Assembly: GCA_020638735.1 (NCBI GenBank)
Contig: JACKHZ010000011.1
Location: 310,001 to 374,000 of the forward strand
Source: Planctomycetota bacterium
Lineage (GTDB): Bacteria > Planctomycetota > UBA1135 > UBA2386
Reading direction: 5' to 3'
Length of the DNA: 64,000 nucleotides
In this document: piece by piece, positions 26,137 to 35,659 of the stretch
How positions within the stretch are numbered: the first letter of the stretch is position 1
Layout of the letters: every line of letters begins with the position of its first letter
Notes under the pieces: model-generated
Database searches by the model: none
The model's input: the letters and a program-made list of their open reading frames with translations, nothing else
Told to the model about the DNA's origin: nothing
Made by a program: the position numbers and the translations under genes

Positions 26137-29100
26137 ATGAACGACGACCTTCGCCGCGATGTCCGCCACGACGTCCGCCACGACGTCGCCGCCGCCGGGC
26201 AGCGCGGGCTCGCGCTGCTGGCGGTGCTGTTCGCGCTGACGCTGCTGATGATGCTGGCGCTGCCGTTCGCGGTGTCGATGAACGCCGGCGCCGACGCCGC
26301 GTCGCGGCTCGCCGACCAGGCGACGACGGCGCAGAGCTCCGCCAGCGTGCGCGACCTGCAGCTCGCCAACGTCGCGCTGTCGCACCCGGCGCTCGACCCG
26401 ACGCCGCACTTCGACGGCCTCGACGAATACCCGGCCGGCGTCGACGTGCCGGCGAAGTTCTCGGCGATGACCGACGGCGGCCGCGTGCTGCTCGGCGGCG
26501 AGGTCGTGGACCTGCAGCGCTTCCTGGCGCTCGACGGCGCGTCGCCGCTGCTGCTGGCCAACGTGCTCGGCACCGCCGGCAGGTTGCGCGAGGACCTCGC
26601 GCCCGACGCTGCGGCGTTGCCTGTCGACGACGCCTCGCGCTTCCCCGACAGCGGCTACGTCTGGCTCGCCGGCGAGGTGATCCGCTACGAGCAGCGCGAC
26701 GGCAACAACCTGATCGGGCTCGAGCGCGGGCAGCTGCGCGACGCCGGCTTCGCCGACGGCAGCGAGGCGGTCGCCGCCGAGGCGCTGGTGCTCGACTACC
26801 GCTGCGTGCTGGCGGCGGCGTGGCCGTTCCTCGGCCGCGACGACGGCACGCGCTCCACGCGTCAGCCGTGGCGCAGCGTCGGCGACCTGCTGGAGATCGA
26901 ACGCGGCGGCTTCGGCGCCTTCTCGCCGGGGGAACTCGCCGCGCTCGAGCGGGTGTTCACGGTCTCGACGCACGCGACCAACTCGGCGACCTGGGGCCGG
27001 CCCGAGCGCGTGTTCAGCGAGCTGCAGCCCGGCCAGGGCAGCGTGCTGCAGGTCAAGTCGGCGACCCACCTCGGCGCCGGCAGCACGGTGCGCATCCGCG
27101 ACCTGCAGACGGGCGTGACCGAGTACGGGCTGGTGATGGCGGTGGCGAGCCAGCGGCCCGGCGCGCAGATGATCTCGCTGCCGTCGATGTTCCAGCTGAC
27201 GCTGCTGATGCCGGTGGCGCAGGGCTTCACGGCGCTCGACACGGTGGTCGAACCGCTGGTGCCGCCGCCCGTCAACGTCAACACCGCGCCGCGCGAGGTG
27301 CTCGAGGCGCTGTTCGCCAACCTGCGCCGCAGCGCCGATCTGCGCGTGCCCGACGCGTCGCAGCAGCAGCGGCGGCCGGCGGCGCCGCCGGCGATCTCGA
27401 CCGCGCTGGCGCGCGAGCTCGCCGACGCCGTCTGCACGGCCCGCATGGCCGTCGACGGCGGCAGCAGCGGCCCCTTCACCGGCTGGCAGGACCTCGTCGA
27501 ACGGCTGGTGACGCCGCGGCTCGAAGGCGAGAGCCAGAGCGACCGCGACCGCTGGATCATCCTCTACCGCAACCTGCGCACCGGCCGCGACAGCCTGACC
27601 GAGATGGGCACGTCGCCGGTCTGCTTCGCCAGCGGACCGTGGGTGCGCTACCGCGCCGCCGCCAGTCGCTCGCGCAGCATCGTCGCGCCGGGCGTGGTCG
27701 GCCGCCACGAACGCACCGGCACCGCCGCGGTGGTGCCCGGCTATCTGCTCGAGCACAGCTGGACGACGCAGCGCGACTTCGAGGACGCGTTCGTGCTCGA
27801 TCGCCGCGCGCCGTACTGGGTCACGTCGCCGATCAACCTCGGCCACCCGCAGGGCAACGCGCTCGGCGAGGAGCCGGCGTCGCGCTACTTCCCGCACCTG
27901 GAGCCGCTCGCGTATCCCGGCATGGGCCTCGGCGCCGCGCGCTTCCCGACCGACGACACCGCCGACGCCGGCGCCGAGCCGGGCGTCGCCACCGCGCCGT
28001 ACCAGGGCTGGGGCTTCGGCCAGCAGGTGCGCTCGGGGCAGTCGTTCGCGTTCTCGACGCACCGGCGCGGCTGGGACCTGGTCAAGGCCGGGCCGTTCCT
28101 GATGAACAACACCGGCCCGCAGGGCGGCGGCTCGGGCCCAGGCGGTGGTGCCGGCGGCGTCGGCAGTGCGCCGCAGGTGCAGCAGCCGCAGGCCAACCGG
28201 CACGACCAGGTGTCGTTCCCGTTCTCGACGCAGAACGGCTTCATGAACCGCTTCGGCGTCGGCTTCTGGGCCGAGCCGTCGACGCTGCAGAACGTCTACT
28301 CGTTCGACCACGACGACGGCAACCCGAACCGCAACCGCTTCAGCCTGGTCGGCCGCGACGGCAACCTGGTGCTCGAGGTGCTCGACGAGGCCGGCCTCGA
28401 CCCCAACCCGTCGGCGTCGCCGGCCGGCGTGCAGCGCACGTCGAGCCGCATCGAGATGAACCTCGCCGACATCTCGCTGCCGTCGGACACGCCGGTGCAC
28501 CTGAACCTCGCCGCGACCAGCGGCCGGCCCGCCGACCTGTCGCTGGCGGTCGACGGCGTGCCGCGCGGCAAGCCGAAGTTCGTCACCTACCTGACGCAGC
28601 CGCTGTCGGTGTTCGACCCGAACCTGGCCAACAACAACCAGCTGCCTGGCCAGAGCGGCAACGACCGCTACCTCAACATCACCGTCGAGGACACCACCGG
28701 CTTCCCGCCGGTCGGCGTGCTGCGCATCGGTCTCGAGCTGTTCGAGTACTCGGGCATCAGCGGCAACAGCTTCCAGTGCCAGTACAAGGACTCGCTCGGC
28801 GGCCGCGCCGCGCGACAGATCGGCCGCGAGCACCGGCCGCAGATCCCGCTCGACCAGAACGGCGTGCCGGTCGTCGACATCAACGACCCGCAGTTCAACA
28901 ACGTCAACCTCGACGTCTTCCCGGCGCACCCGGTCGGGGCGATGGTCGAGCTGTACGGCTACTCGATCGTGCCGAGCGAGAGCACGGCGATGATGGTCGG
29001 CACGACGCAGCTGTCGAGCTCGGTCGGCGCGTGGGCCGTCGCGCGCGGCTTCGTCGCCAACAACCCGCGGCCGATCACGGTCACGACGCCGAACTTCACG

Positions 29101-31383
29101 TTCCAGCTCGGCACCGGGATCGACACCAACTGGACCGGCGAGCTGTCGCTGGCCGACCCGGTGCCGACCGGCAACACGCAGCCGCCGAACACCGCGCAGC
29201 AGGCGATCGCCGACGCGTTCCCGACGGGCGGCGGCTACGCGTTGCTGGTGCAGCGCCGGCGCCGCTTCGAGTTCAACATGCCGGGGCAGATCAGCGGCAC
29301 CCCGACGTTCGTTGGCGGCGTCGAGCTGATCCGCTACACGAGCCGCAACGGCGTCAAGCTCAGCGGCGTGCAGCGCGCGCAGACGATCCCCGGCCTCGAC
29401 AGCCAGATCAGCCGCGACCTCTACGACGGCACCGCGCACAACTTCGTGCAGGACTGGAACGACGTGCTGACCATCGCCGGCAACGCGCAGACCACCTACG
29501 ACATGGTGCCGACGCTGATCCTGTGGGTGGTGCCGGTGTCGATCCCGGTCAGCAACGCCAGCGTGCTGTGGGACCCGCGCACGACCGGCCTGACCGAGTG
29601 GGTGCAGCTGTACCCCCAGGGCAACGAGGTCGACACCGAGTGGGTGCGCTACGACGCGATCCTCAACAACGCCGACCTGGTGCGCGGCAACCGCGCCGCG
29701 TGGTCCAGCCTGCAGTTCCAGCTGACGCAGTCGATCGCCGCCGAGCAGATCCAGGTCAACCCGCAGCTCGGCGCCACCGGCGGCAACGCCGTGATCACGC
29801 CGCCGTGGGGCACCGTGCAGGCGACGTCGGGCTTCATCGGCTACGTGCCGCAGCTGGAGAGCCAGTTCCCGCAGATCGCCGCCGCGCGGCGCGCGCTGGC
29901 GTTCCGCGGCGATCCGTTCACCGGCACCTCGTCGCACGCGCAGGCCAACGCGACCGTCATGCAGTGCCAGCGCCTGCAGCTGCCGTGGGGCAACCACGGC
30001 GCCTACACCGGCCGCGTCGGTCGCCAGGACCGCGTCGCGCTGATCCAGGGCTCGACCGCCAGCGGCACCAACCGGCCCAACGTCGAGTGGCACACCGTCA
30101 ACTGGCAGGCGCGCCGCTACAACTCGGACAACCTGCAGCAGGGCAACACGCCGCCCGAACTGCTGGGGCCGTGGCCGTTCCAGCTGGTCGCGTTCAAGGA
30201 CGGCATCCAGGTGCCGCTGCTCGGCCCGGCGCGCGGCACCGCGATCACCGACACGCGGCAGTTCGACCGGTTGGTCAAGTTCCCGAGCGGCGAGCTGCCG
30301 TCGTCGTACTGCGCCAGTCCGGCGATCGGCTCCGGCGCCAACCGCGAACTGCCGATGCGCGGTGTCGTCGACGAGGTCGAGATCACCAGCCAGCTGGCGC
30401 CCGACATCGTGCTCGACCAGCAGATGACCGACTCGGACCGCAGCTTCACCGTGCACTTGTCGGTGACGCTGTTCGCCGGCGGCACGCTGTGGAGCAGCAC
30501 CGAGGTCAGCTCGATGTTCCCGCAGAACGGCGGCCTGGTGCAGATCGACCAGGAGATCCTCGCCTACCAGAGCCGCGCCAACGGCGTGTTCCAGGTCGCG
30601 CAGAACGGCCGCGCCCTGCTCGGCACCAAGGCCAAGGGGCACGACCGCGGCGCCCGCGTGATGTTCCTGACGCACCGGCCGGCGGCGATCCTGGCCGGCG
30701 GCGTCGGCGCGACGCAGAACACGCTGACGGTGCAGGCGGCCGGGCCGTTGCCGCGCGCCGGCACGCTGCTGCTCGGCCGCGAGCTGCTGCACTACACGTG
30801 GTCGCGCAACGCCACCATGCTGGAGATGCCGCGTTGGTATCCGCCGGCCGAGGACGGCTTCGAGCAGGACCGCAGCGACCGCGCGTCACGCGGGTTGTTC
30901 CGCGGCCGCTACGGCACGGTGCCGCAGGGCGCCAGCTCGGGCGAGGTGGTGATCGCGTGGCCGTTCCGCTACTGGGACCGCTACCACGAGTACAGCGACG
31001 ATCCGGAGCTGGCCTACTTCCAGGTGACCGCCGACGAGTCGCCGGTGCTGTTCCGCAGCGTCAGCTGGCGCGAGGAGACGCGCGACGCCAATGTGCAGGT
31101 GCACTGCCGCGTGCGCACCGACAGCCTCGCGCCGTGGGCCGGCGAACCCGGTCGCACGGCGGGGCTGTGGGAATTCCGCAACGGCGACCAGGACGTGCGC
31201 CACAAGCTCGATCGCCAGGCGTCGCGGCTCGAGGTGCGCTTCCAGACCGAATACCGCTCGGGCGCGTTCGACCCGGTGACCGGGCGGTCGCACGGCTGGA
31301 AGACCACCGGGCGCATCGAGAACGTGCGCGTCGAGTATGAGGGCGAGCGGCGCATCTTCGACGAGCAGGTGACGGCGCGATGA
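26137..31383 (+). CDS. Giant GspK-like minor pseudopilin
   Basis: A 1748-aa prepilin-like protein; GspK is normally about 330 aa. The leader ends R-G, then L-A-L-L-A-V-L-F-A-L-T-L, lacking Glu+5 as GspK characteristically does. A GspK-type helix-hairpin-helix element, V-N-V-N-T-A-P-R-E-V-L-E-A-L, lies near residue 380. A LamG-like domain (about 690-815) and five or six copies of a short G-E-x-I-R-Y ... G-x-x-L-x-G-L-x-R-G module fill much of the rest (nt about 26650-26772, 28696-28845, 29308-29450, 29611-29703, 30511-30678, 30736-30969). GspK caps the pseudopilus tip, so this could be a large tip adhesin or substrate receptor. ATG26137 is preferred for its GGGAG site; GTG26119 overlaps the upstream stop. 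Confidence 0.82.
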   Translation: MNDDLRRDVRHDVRHDVAAAGQRGLALLAVLFALTLLMMLALPFAVSMNAGADAASRLADQATTAQSSASVRDLQLANVALSHPALDPTPHFDGLDEYPAGVDVPAKFSAMTDGGRVLLGGEVVDLQRFLALDGASPLLLANVLGTAGRLREDLAPDAAALPVDDASRFPDSGYVWLAGEVIRYEQRDGNNLIGLERGQLRDAGFADGSEAVAAEALVLDYRCVLAAAWPFLGRDDGTRSTRQPWRSVGDLLEIERGGFGAFSPGELAALERVFTVSTHATNSATWGRPERVFSELQPGQGSVLQVKSATHLGAGSTVRIRDLQTGVTEYGLVMAVASQRPGAQMISLPSMFQLTLLMPVAQGFTALDTVVEPLVPPPVNVNTAPREVLEALFANLRRSADLRVPDASQQQRRPAAPPAISTALARELADAVCTARMAVDGGSSGPFTGWQDLVERLVTPRLEGESQSDRDRWIILYRNLRTGRDSLTEMGTSPVCFASGPWVRYRAAASRSRSIVAPGVVGRHERTGTAAVVPGYLLEHSWTTQRDFEDAFVLDRRAPYWVTSPINLGHPQGNALGEEPASRYFPHLEPLAYPGMGLGAARFPTDDTADAGAEPGVATAPYQGWGFGQQVRSGQSFAFSTHRRGWDLVKAGPFLMNNTGPQGGGSGPGGGAGGVGSAPQVQQPQANRHDQVSFPFSTQNGFMNRFGVGFWAEPSTLQNVYSFDHDDGNPNRNRFSLVGRDGNLVLEVLDEAGLDPNPSASPAGVQRTSSRIEMNLADISLPSDTPVHLNLAATSGRPADLSLAVDGVPRGKPKFVTYLTQPLSVFDPNLANNNQLPGQSGNDRYLNITVEDTTGFPPVGVLRIGLELFEYSGISGNSFQCQYKDSLGGRAARQIGREHRPQIPLDQNGVPVVDINDPQFNNVNLDVFPAHPVGAMVELYGYSIVPSESTAMMVGTTQLSSSVGAWAVARGFVANNPRPITVTTPNFTFQLGTGIDTNWTGELSLADPVPTGNTQPPNTAQQAIADAFPTGGGYALLVQRRRRFEFNMPGQISGTPTFVGGVELIRYTSRNGVKLSGVQRAQTIPGLDSQISRDLYDGTAHNFVQDWNDVLTIAGNAQTTYDMVPTLILWVVPVSIPVSNASVLWDPRTTGLTEWVQLYPQGNEVDTEWVRYDAILNNADLVRGNRAAWSSLQFQLTQSIAAEQIQVNPQLGATGGNAVITPPWGTVQATSGFIGYVPQLESQFPQIAAARRALAFRGDPFTGTSSHAQANATVMQCQRLQLPWGNHGAYTGRVGRQDRVALIQGSTASGTNRPNVEWHTVNWQARRYNSDNLQQGNTPPELLGPWPFQLVAFKDGIQVPLLGPARGTAITDTRQFDRLVKFPSGELPSSYCASPAIGSGANRELPMRGVVDEVEITSQLAPDIVLDQQMTDSDRSFTVHLSVTLFAGGTLWSSTEVSSMFPQNGGLVQIDQEILAYQSRANGVFQVAQNGRALLGTKAKGHDRGARVMFLTHRPAAILAGGVGATQNTLTVQAAGPLPRAGTLLLGRELLHYTWSRNATMLEMPRWYPPAEDGFEQDRSDRASRGLFRGRYGTVPQGASSGEVVIAWPFRYWDRYHEYSDDPELAYFQVTADESPVLFRSVSWREETRDANVQVHCRVRTDSLAPWAGEPGRTAGLWEFRNGDQDVRHKLDRQASRLEVRFQTEYRSGAFDPVTGRSHGWKTTGRIENVRVEYEGERRIFDEQVTAR

Positions 31384-32618
31384 AGTGCTGCGCGAACAAC
31401 GGCTGTGCGGAGCCACGACCGGGCGCGAGCGGCGGCTTCACGCTGATCGAGCTGCTGGTCGTGATGGGCATCCTGACCGGCTTCCTGACGATGCTGGTGC
31501 AGCTGGTCGACAACGGCCTGACGATGTTCCGCGACGGCGAACTGAGCCAGGACCTCGCCGATCGCGCGGCGCGCGCGCAGCGCGTGATCGGCGACGAGCT
31601 GTCGCTGCTGCGCGGCAGCGCCGGCGGACCCGACCGCGAGCGCGCCGACGACCGGCTGGTCGTGCAGCAGCTGCCGATCGGCCTGCCGCCGTCGCCGGAG
31701 CGCGGCGCGACGCGAGTGCAGGTGCTGCGCGGGTCGGTGTTCCTGGCGCCGGAGCGCGAGGTCGCGTTGCTGCGCACCGCGGCGGCGCTGGAGGCGCTCG
31801 CCGAACAGCCGCAGCTCGAAGGCGACGCGCTCGACGTCGAGGTGCAGAAGCGCGTCGGCGCGGCGCCGTTGCGCGGCATCGGCAACCTGCTGCTGGTGCC
31901 GTGGCGCCAGGCCGACGACGACGCGCTGCTCGAGCTGCGCTGCGGTTGGTTCCTGCCGGGGCAGCAGCTGCCGGTGGGGCCGGGCCGGGAGGTCGATCCG
32001 TTCGAGGTGCCGGTGCCCGGCTCGCCGCAGCTGCCGGGCATGCTGGTCTACCAGAGCACGATCCCGATCCTGCGCGAACTGCTGCACGTCGAGTTCCTGC
32101 TGTGGGCGCAGGACACGACGTCGTGGGGCTCGGGCCGCGACACGCGCGGTCCGTCCGGCGGCGGCGGACAGCCGATGATGATCTGGGACAGCGCGCGCGC
32201 CGGCTGGCTGGTCGATCGCGACAGCGGCGGCGAGTTCCGCTTCGACCGCGGTCCGCTGAGCGCGACGGACACCAGCGACGACGTGCACCCGCACGCGATC
32301 CTGGTGCGCTGCGTCGTCGCGCAGCAGGCCGGGGCGGCGGCCGAGGGCCTCGTGGCCGACGAGATGGGCGCCGAGGACACGTCGCTGGTCCTGGTCGCCG
32401 GCGACCGCTTCCCCGGGGCGCCCGACGGCGGCTTCGTCAAGGTCGACGGCGAGTGGATGCGCTACGCCGAGCGCGACGGCGACTGGCTGCGCGGGCTGCA
32501 GCGCGGCGCCCGCAGCACCAAGCCGATCCCGCACGACGTCGGCAGCCGCGTGCACGTCGGTCGCACCATCGAGTTCGTGATCCCGTTGCTGCACGCGAAG
32601 GACGACTGGAATGACTGA
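31380..32618 (+). CDS. GspJ-like minor pseudopilin
   Basis: Prepilin-like protein of 412 aa with an unusual Cys-containing leader (MKCCANNGC...) ending G-G, then F-T-L-I-E-L-L-V-V-M-G-I with Glu+5. The helix continues into the GspJ-like Q-D-L-A-D-R-A-A-R-A-Q-R-V-I-G-D-E-L. Typical GspJ is about 200 aa; the extra length includes one copy of the RG module also repeated in the GspK-like protein (W-M-R-Y-A-E-R-D-G-D-W-L-R-G-L-Q-R-G, about nt 32399-32562). The start overlaps the previous stop (ATGA) and the end overlaps the next gene by 8 nt. Confidence 0.82.
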   Translation: MKCCANNGCAEPRPGASGGFTLIELLVVMGILTGFLTMLVQLVDNGLTMFRDGELSQDLADRAARAQRVIGDELSLLRGSAGGPDRERADDRLVVQQLPIGLPPSPERGATRVQVLRGSVFLAPEREVALLRTAAALEALAEQPQLEGDALDVEVQKRVGAAPLRGIGNLLLVPWRQADDDALLELRCGWFLPGQQLPVGPGREVDPFEVPVPGSPQLPGMLVYQSTIPILRELLHVEFLLWAQDTTSWGSGRDTRGPSGGGGQPMMIWDSARAGWLVDRDSGGEFRFDRGPLSATDTSDDVHPHAILVRCVVAQQAGAAAEGLVADEMGAEDTSLVLVAGDRFPGAPDGGFVKVDGEWMRYAERDGDWLRGLQRGARSTKPIPHDVGSRVHVGRTIEFVIPLLHAKDDWND

Positions 32619-33096
32619 GCTCGCGACCACCCGGGACCGCGCCGGCGGCGAAGGCGGCTTCACGCTGGCGGAGATGCTGGCGGCGCTGGCGATCCTGCTG
32701 TTCGGCGTCACGGCGCTGCTCGGCGCGCTGTCGGCCAGCATCAACCAGCGCCGCTCGGCCGACGCGATGCTCGAGTTCTCGACGCTGTGCGACTACGCGG
32801 TGCAGAAGGTCCAGCAGCAGGCGGTGCGTTCGTCGACCGGCTCGAGCCTGCCGTTCGACCTCGACTTCGTGCCGCAGGTCGATCAGCCGGCGCCGGGCTT
32901 TCCGGGCATGACGTGGTCGGCGAACGCGATCGTCGACCCCGACCGCCCGGACCTGTGGTTGGTGCAGATCACCGCCAGTTGGCTCGACGAGGGCGAAGAG
33001 ACCCGCGCCGAGTTCTTCCGGGTGCTGCCGCGGCAACTGCCGCTGCGCGATCGGGTATTGTCGTTCCGCGCGGGCGGTGAGCCCGACACGAGGTGA
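32611..33096 (+). CDS. GspI-like minor pseudopilin
   Basis: Prepilin-like protein of 161 aa, the usual size for GspI/PilV. The leader ends G-G, then F-T-L-A-E-M-L-A-A-L-A-I-L with Glu+5 and the A-E/M-L-A-A-L signature of GspI. The C-terminal part (V-D-P-D-R-P-D-L-W-L-V-Q-I-T-A-S-W) fits the GspI beta-sheet. With the GspG-, H-, K- and J-like proteins it completes the set of a type II pseudopilus tip. Overlaps both neighbours. Confidence 0.85.
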   Translation: MTELATTRDRAGGEGGFTLAEMLAALAILLFGVTALLGALSASINQRRSADAMLEFSTLCDYAVQKVQQQAVRSSTGSSLPFDLDFVPQVDQPAPGFPGMTWSANAIVDPDRPDLWLVQITASWLDEGEETRAEFFRVLPRQLPLRDRVLSFRAGGEPDTR

Positions 33097-34592
33097 TGGT
33101 GATGCGAAGCACGTTGAGATTCGGAGTCCTGCTGGCGGCGCTGTCGGCGAACCTGCTGGCGCCGGCGGCCGCGCAGTCGCTGCAGCTCGCCAACGGGCAG
33201 ATCCTGCTGGCCACCGTCGAGGAGGCCGACGGCGACGGCCTGCGCGTGCACCGCCTCGACAACGGCGGCGCGCTCGACCTGCGCTGGGACCACCTGACGC
33301 CGGCCAGCGCCAACAAGTGGAAGCGCAAGTTTGACCTCATCGGCGACACCGAGGACGAGCTGATGACGCGCGCCGTCGAGGTGTTCTGGCTCATCAACGG
33401 CACCCGGCAGTCGGTGATCGGACACGTCGTCGATCGGGGGGCGGACCCGGTGGTGGTGTCGGTCAAGGGCCAGCCCTACCGGGTGCCGCGGCGCGACCTC
33501 GTCAACATGCGCGAGATCGAGGTGCCGGCGACCCAGGTGTACACGCTCGAGGAGTACTACCAGCAGCGCCTCGACGAGATCTCGCCGGGCGACCAGGCCG
33601 ACAAGCACATGCTGCTCGCCGAGGACCTGATCAAGTTCCACAACTACGACCGCGCGCAGGAGCACCTCGAACGCGCCCGGCAGCTCGGCAACAGCAAGAA
33701 CCCGGCGTTCCTCGACACGCTCGACGAGCGGCTGAAGCGCTTCAAGGAGGCGGCCAAGGAGTTCGGCCTGCTGGACCGCATCCGTGCCTGTCGCAGCCGC
33801 GGCAAGCTGCCGGACTTCGAGAGGGGCCGCGAGATGATCGCGCAGTTCGAGAAGGACTTCCCGCAGACCAGGCTGAAGAGCGAGTTCGATCGCGAGAAGG
33901 CGCGGTTCGAGCAGGCGCGCACCCGCTACCTGACGCAGCAGGTCGCCGACCAGTGGCGTCGGGCGCTGAGCACGATCGCCGGCAAGAAGGTCACCGAGGA
34001 CGGCTTCGGTCTGCAGCAGGCCAAGGACTACGCCGAGAACAAGATGACCGACGACGTCGTCGCCAGGTTGCAGCAGTCGCTGCATCTCGAGGTCGACGAG
34101 ATCAAGCAGATGTGGCAGGACCGCGCCAAGTACCCGGTCGGCAAGCGCACCGAGCACTTCAGCTACGGCATCGGTTCGTGGGTGCTCGGCGACCAGGCGA
34201 TCCTCAAGGACACCGCGGCCGGCGAGGCGACGCAGAGCCAGCAGGAGAACAAGGTCGACAACGCGAATCCGCAGATCCAGCGCTTCGCGAAGATGCTGCA
34301 GGAGGCGATGCAGCGCCGCCAGCGCGCGCAGGGCGGCGGGCAACAGGCACAGGAGCAGAGCGACGAAGATTGGTGGCGCGAGGCGTCGCGCGGTGAGCGC
34401 ATCGGCTGGCTGCGCGCCTACTACGCCGAGTTCAGCGGCCAGATGGTGATCAAGTTCGCCACCGCGTCGCCGTGCATCTCGTGCTTCGGCGATGGCAGCA
34501 CGACGTTCATCGGCGGCGACGGCAAGCCGGGCAAGATCAAGTGCTTCCTGTGTCAGGGCACGAAGTGGACGCGCAGCTTCAAGGCCTATTGA
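33096..34592 (+). CDS. Secreted helical protein with C-terminal zinc-knuckle
   Basis: A 498-aa exported protein of unrecognised family. A signal peptide (G-V-L-L-A-A-L-S-A-N-L-L-A-P-A-A-A, cut before Q-S) is followed by a small beta domain (about 28-130) whose first strands, L-Q-L-A-N-G-Q-I-L, resemble a repeat of bacterial SH3/Sm-like type. A long charged helical region with TPR-like periodicity follows (about 150-430). The C-terminus has two C-x-x-C pairs (C-I-S-C ... C-F-L-C) with a G-D-G between, like a DnaJ-type zinc finger, which is unusual for an exported protein. GTG33093, ATG33096 and ATG33102 are alternative starts. It sits inside the pseudopilin operon. Confidence 0.7.
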   Translation: MVMRSTLRFGVLLAALSANLLAPAAAQSLQLANGQILLATVEEADGDGLRVHRLDNGGALDLRWDHLTPASANKWKRKFDLIGDTEDELMTRAVEVFWLINGTRQSVIGHVVDRGADPVVVSVKGQPYRVPRRDLVNMREIEVPATQVYTLEEYYQQRLDEISPGDQADKHMLLAEDLIKFHNYDRAQEHLERARQLGNSKNPAFLDTLDERLKRFKEAAKEFGLLDRIRACRSRGKLPDFERGREMIAQFEKDFPQTRLKSEFDREKARFEQARTRYLTQQVADQWRRALSTIAGKKVTEDGFGLQQAKDYAENKMTDDVVARLQQSLHLEVDEIKQMWQDRAKYPVGKRTEHFSYGIGSWVLGDQAILKDTAAGEATQSQQENKVDNANPQIQRFAKMLQEAMQRRQRAQGGGQQAQEQSDEDWWREASRGERIGWLRAYYAEFSGQMVIKFATASPCISCFGDGSTTFIGGDGKPGKIKCFLCQGTKWTRSFKAY

Positions 34593-35650
34593 CCCGAGCT
34601 GGATCCCGCGCGGCGATCACGGGCCTGATCGCGTGTGGTCTGTTCGCCTGCCAGGGGCCGACGCGGCCGCGTGTCACAGGTGGCGGCGCCTCGTCGGCGG
34701 ACCCGCTGCCGGCGCCGCCGCCGGTGGTCGCGCCGCTGCAGCCGCCGCCGCAGGTCGGCGGGCTGTCGCCGGCCGACGTGTTGATCCCGCCGGCCGACGC
34801 CGCCGACGACGAAGTCGCGCGGGTCGGTGACGTCGTGCTGCGGCAGAGCCACGCCTACCAGCGCCTGCTCAGCGCGCACCCGAAGCTGGCGCTGTCGGCG
34901 GTGGACCTGCTGGTGTTCGACGTGCTGGTCGCGCGCCACGCGGAGCAGTTCGGCATCCGCGTCGATGGCGAGCGCGTCGAGCAGCTGGCCCAGCAGGAAG
35001 AAGACGAACTGCGCCAGCAGCTGCAGCGCGAGCTGCCCGACCTGTCGTTCGCGACCTACGTCTGGCGCCTGTTCGGCATGCGCGAGGAGGACTGGCGGGC
35101 GACGCTGCGCCTGCGCACCGCGCAGCGGCTGTACCAGGGCTACGTGTTGCGCTACCTGGCGCTGCGCGAGGAGCGCGTGCAGGTGCGCTTCCTGGTCAAC
35201 AAGGACCGCGCGGTGGTGCAGGAGGTCGCCGACAAGGTGCGGGTCGGCGCCGACTTCGCGACCCTGGCGCTGCGGCTCAGCGAGGACCCGTCGCGGCGCG
35301 ACGGTGGGCTGCTGCCGGCGTTCGGCCGCGGCTTCCAGCACCCGGCGGCGTTGCACGCGTTCGAGCTGCAGGCCGGGGAGGTCAGCGACGCCTTCGAGGC
35401 GAGCTACGGCGGCGAGCCGCGCTGGTTCTGCGTCTACTGCATCAGTCGGCGCGCGGGGCGCGAGCTGCCGTTCGAGGCGGTGCGCGACGAGATCGAGCGC
35501 GACCTCGAACAGCAGCCGATCACGCCGCTCGAGACCACCGCCTACACGCTGCGCTGGCGCGAAGCGTCCGCCGCGGCTGGGGAGGCGCCGGGTCAGGAAC
35601 CAGCTCAGCAGGGCGGGGGGACCCGTGAATCCGCTGCACCGTTGCGATAG
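34589..35650 (+). CDS. Lipoprotein peptidyl-prolyl isomerase (PpiC/parvulin type)
   Basis: A 353-aa lipoprotein. TTG34589, overlapping the previous stop, begins a signal with lipobox L-F-A-C (Cys21). A SurA/PrsA-like helical chaperone region follows (about 70-200), then a parvulin domain (about 205-300) with V-Q-V-R-F-L-V, F-A-T-L-A-L-R-L-S-E-D-P-S-R-R-D-G-G and L-L-P-A-F-G-R-G. These enzymes fold proteins crossing the periplasm. Placement behind the pseudopilins suggests it assists the large tip proteins. The track frame starts further upstream, but that part is the shadow of the previous gene. Confidence 0.85.
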   Translation: MTRAGSRAAITGLIACGLFACQGPTRPRVTGGGASSADPLPAPPPVVAPLQPPPQVGGLSPADVLIPPADAADDEVARVGDVVLRQSHAYQRLLSAHPKLALSAVDLLVFDVLVARHAEQFGIRVDGERVEQLAQQEEDELRQQLQRELPDLSFATYVWRLFGMREEDWRATLRLRTAQRLYQGYVLRYLALREERVQVRFLVNKDRAVVQEVADKVRVGADFATLALRLSEDPSRRDGGLLPAFGRGFQHPAALHAFELQAGEVSDAFEASYGGEPRWFCVYCISRRAGRELPFEAVRDEIERDLEQQPITPLETTAYTLRWREASAAAGEAPGQEPAQQGGGTRESAAPLR

Positions 35651-35659
35651 AAGGAGCGC

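Noticed and set aside
26041..30792. 1583-codon open frame antisense to the GspK-like gene
   Set aside because: Composition is Arg/His/Val-rich with no folded segment; the plus strand has a clear prepilin protein.
25965..31340. 1791-codon plus-strand frame overlapping the GspK-like gene
   Set aside because: Arg/Pro-rich shadow in the wrong frame; the frame at 26137 has the prepilin leader and recognisable domains.
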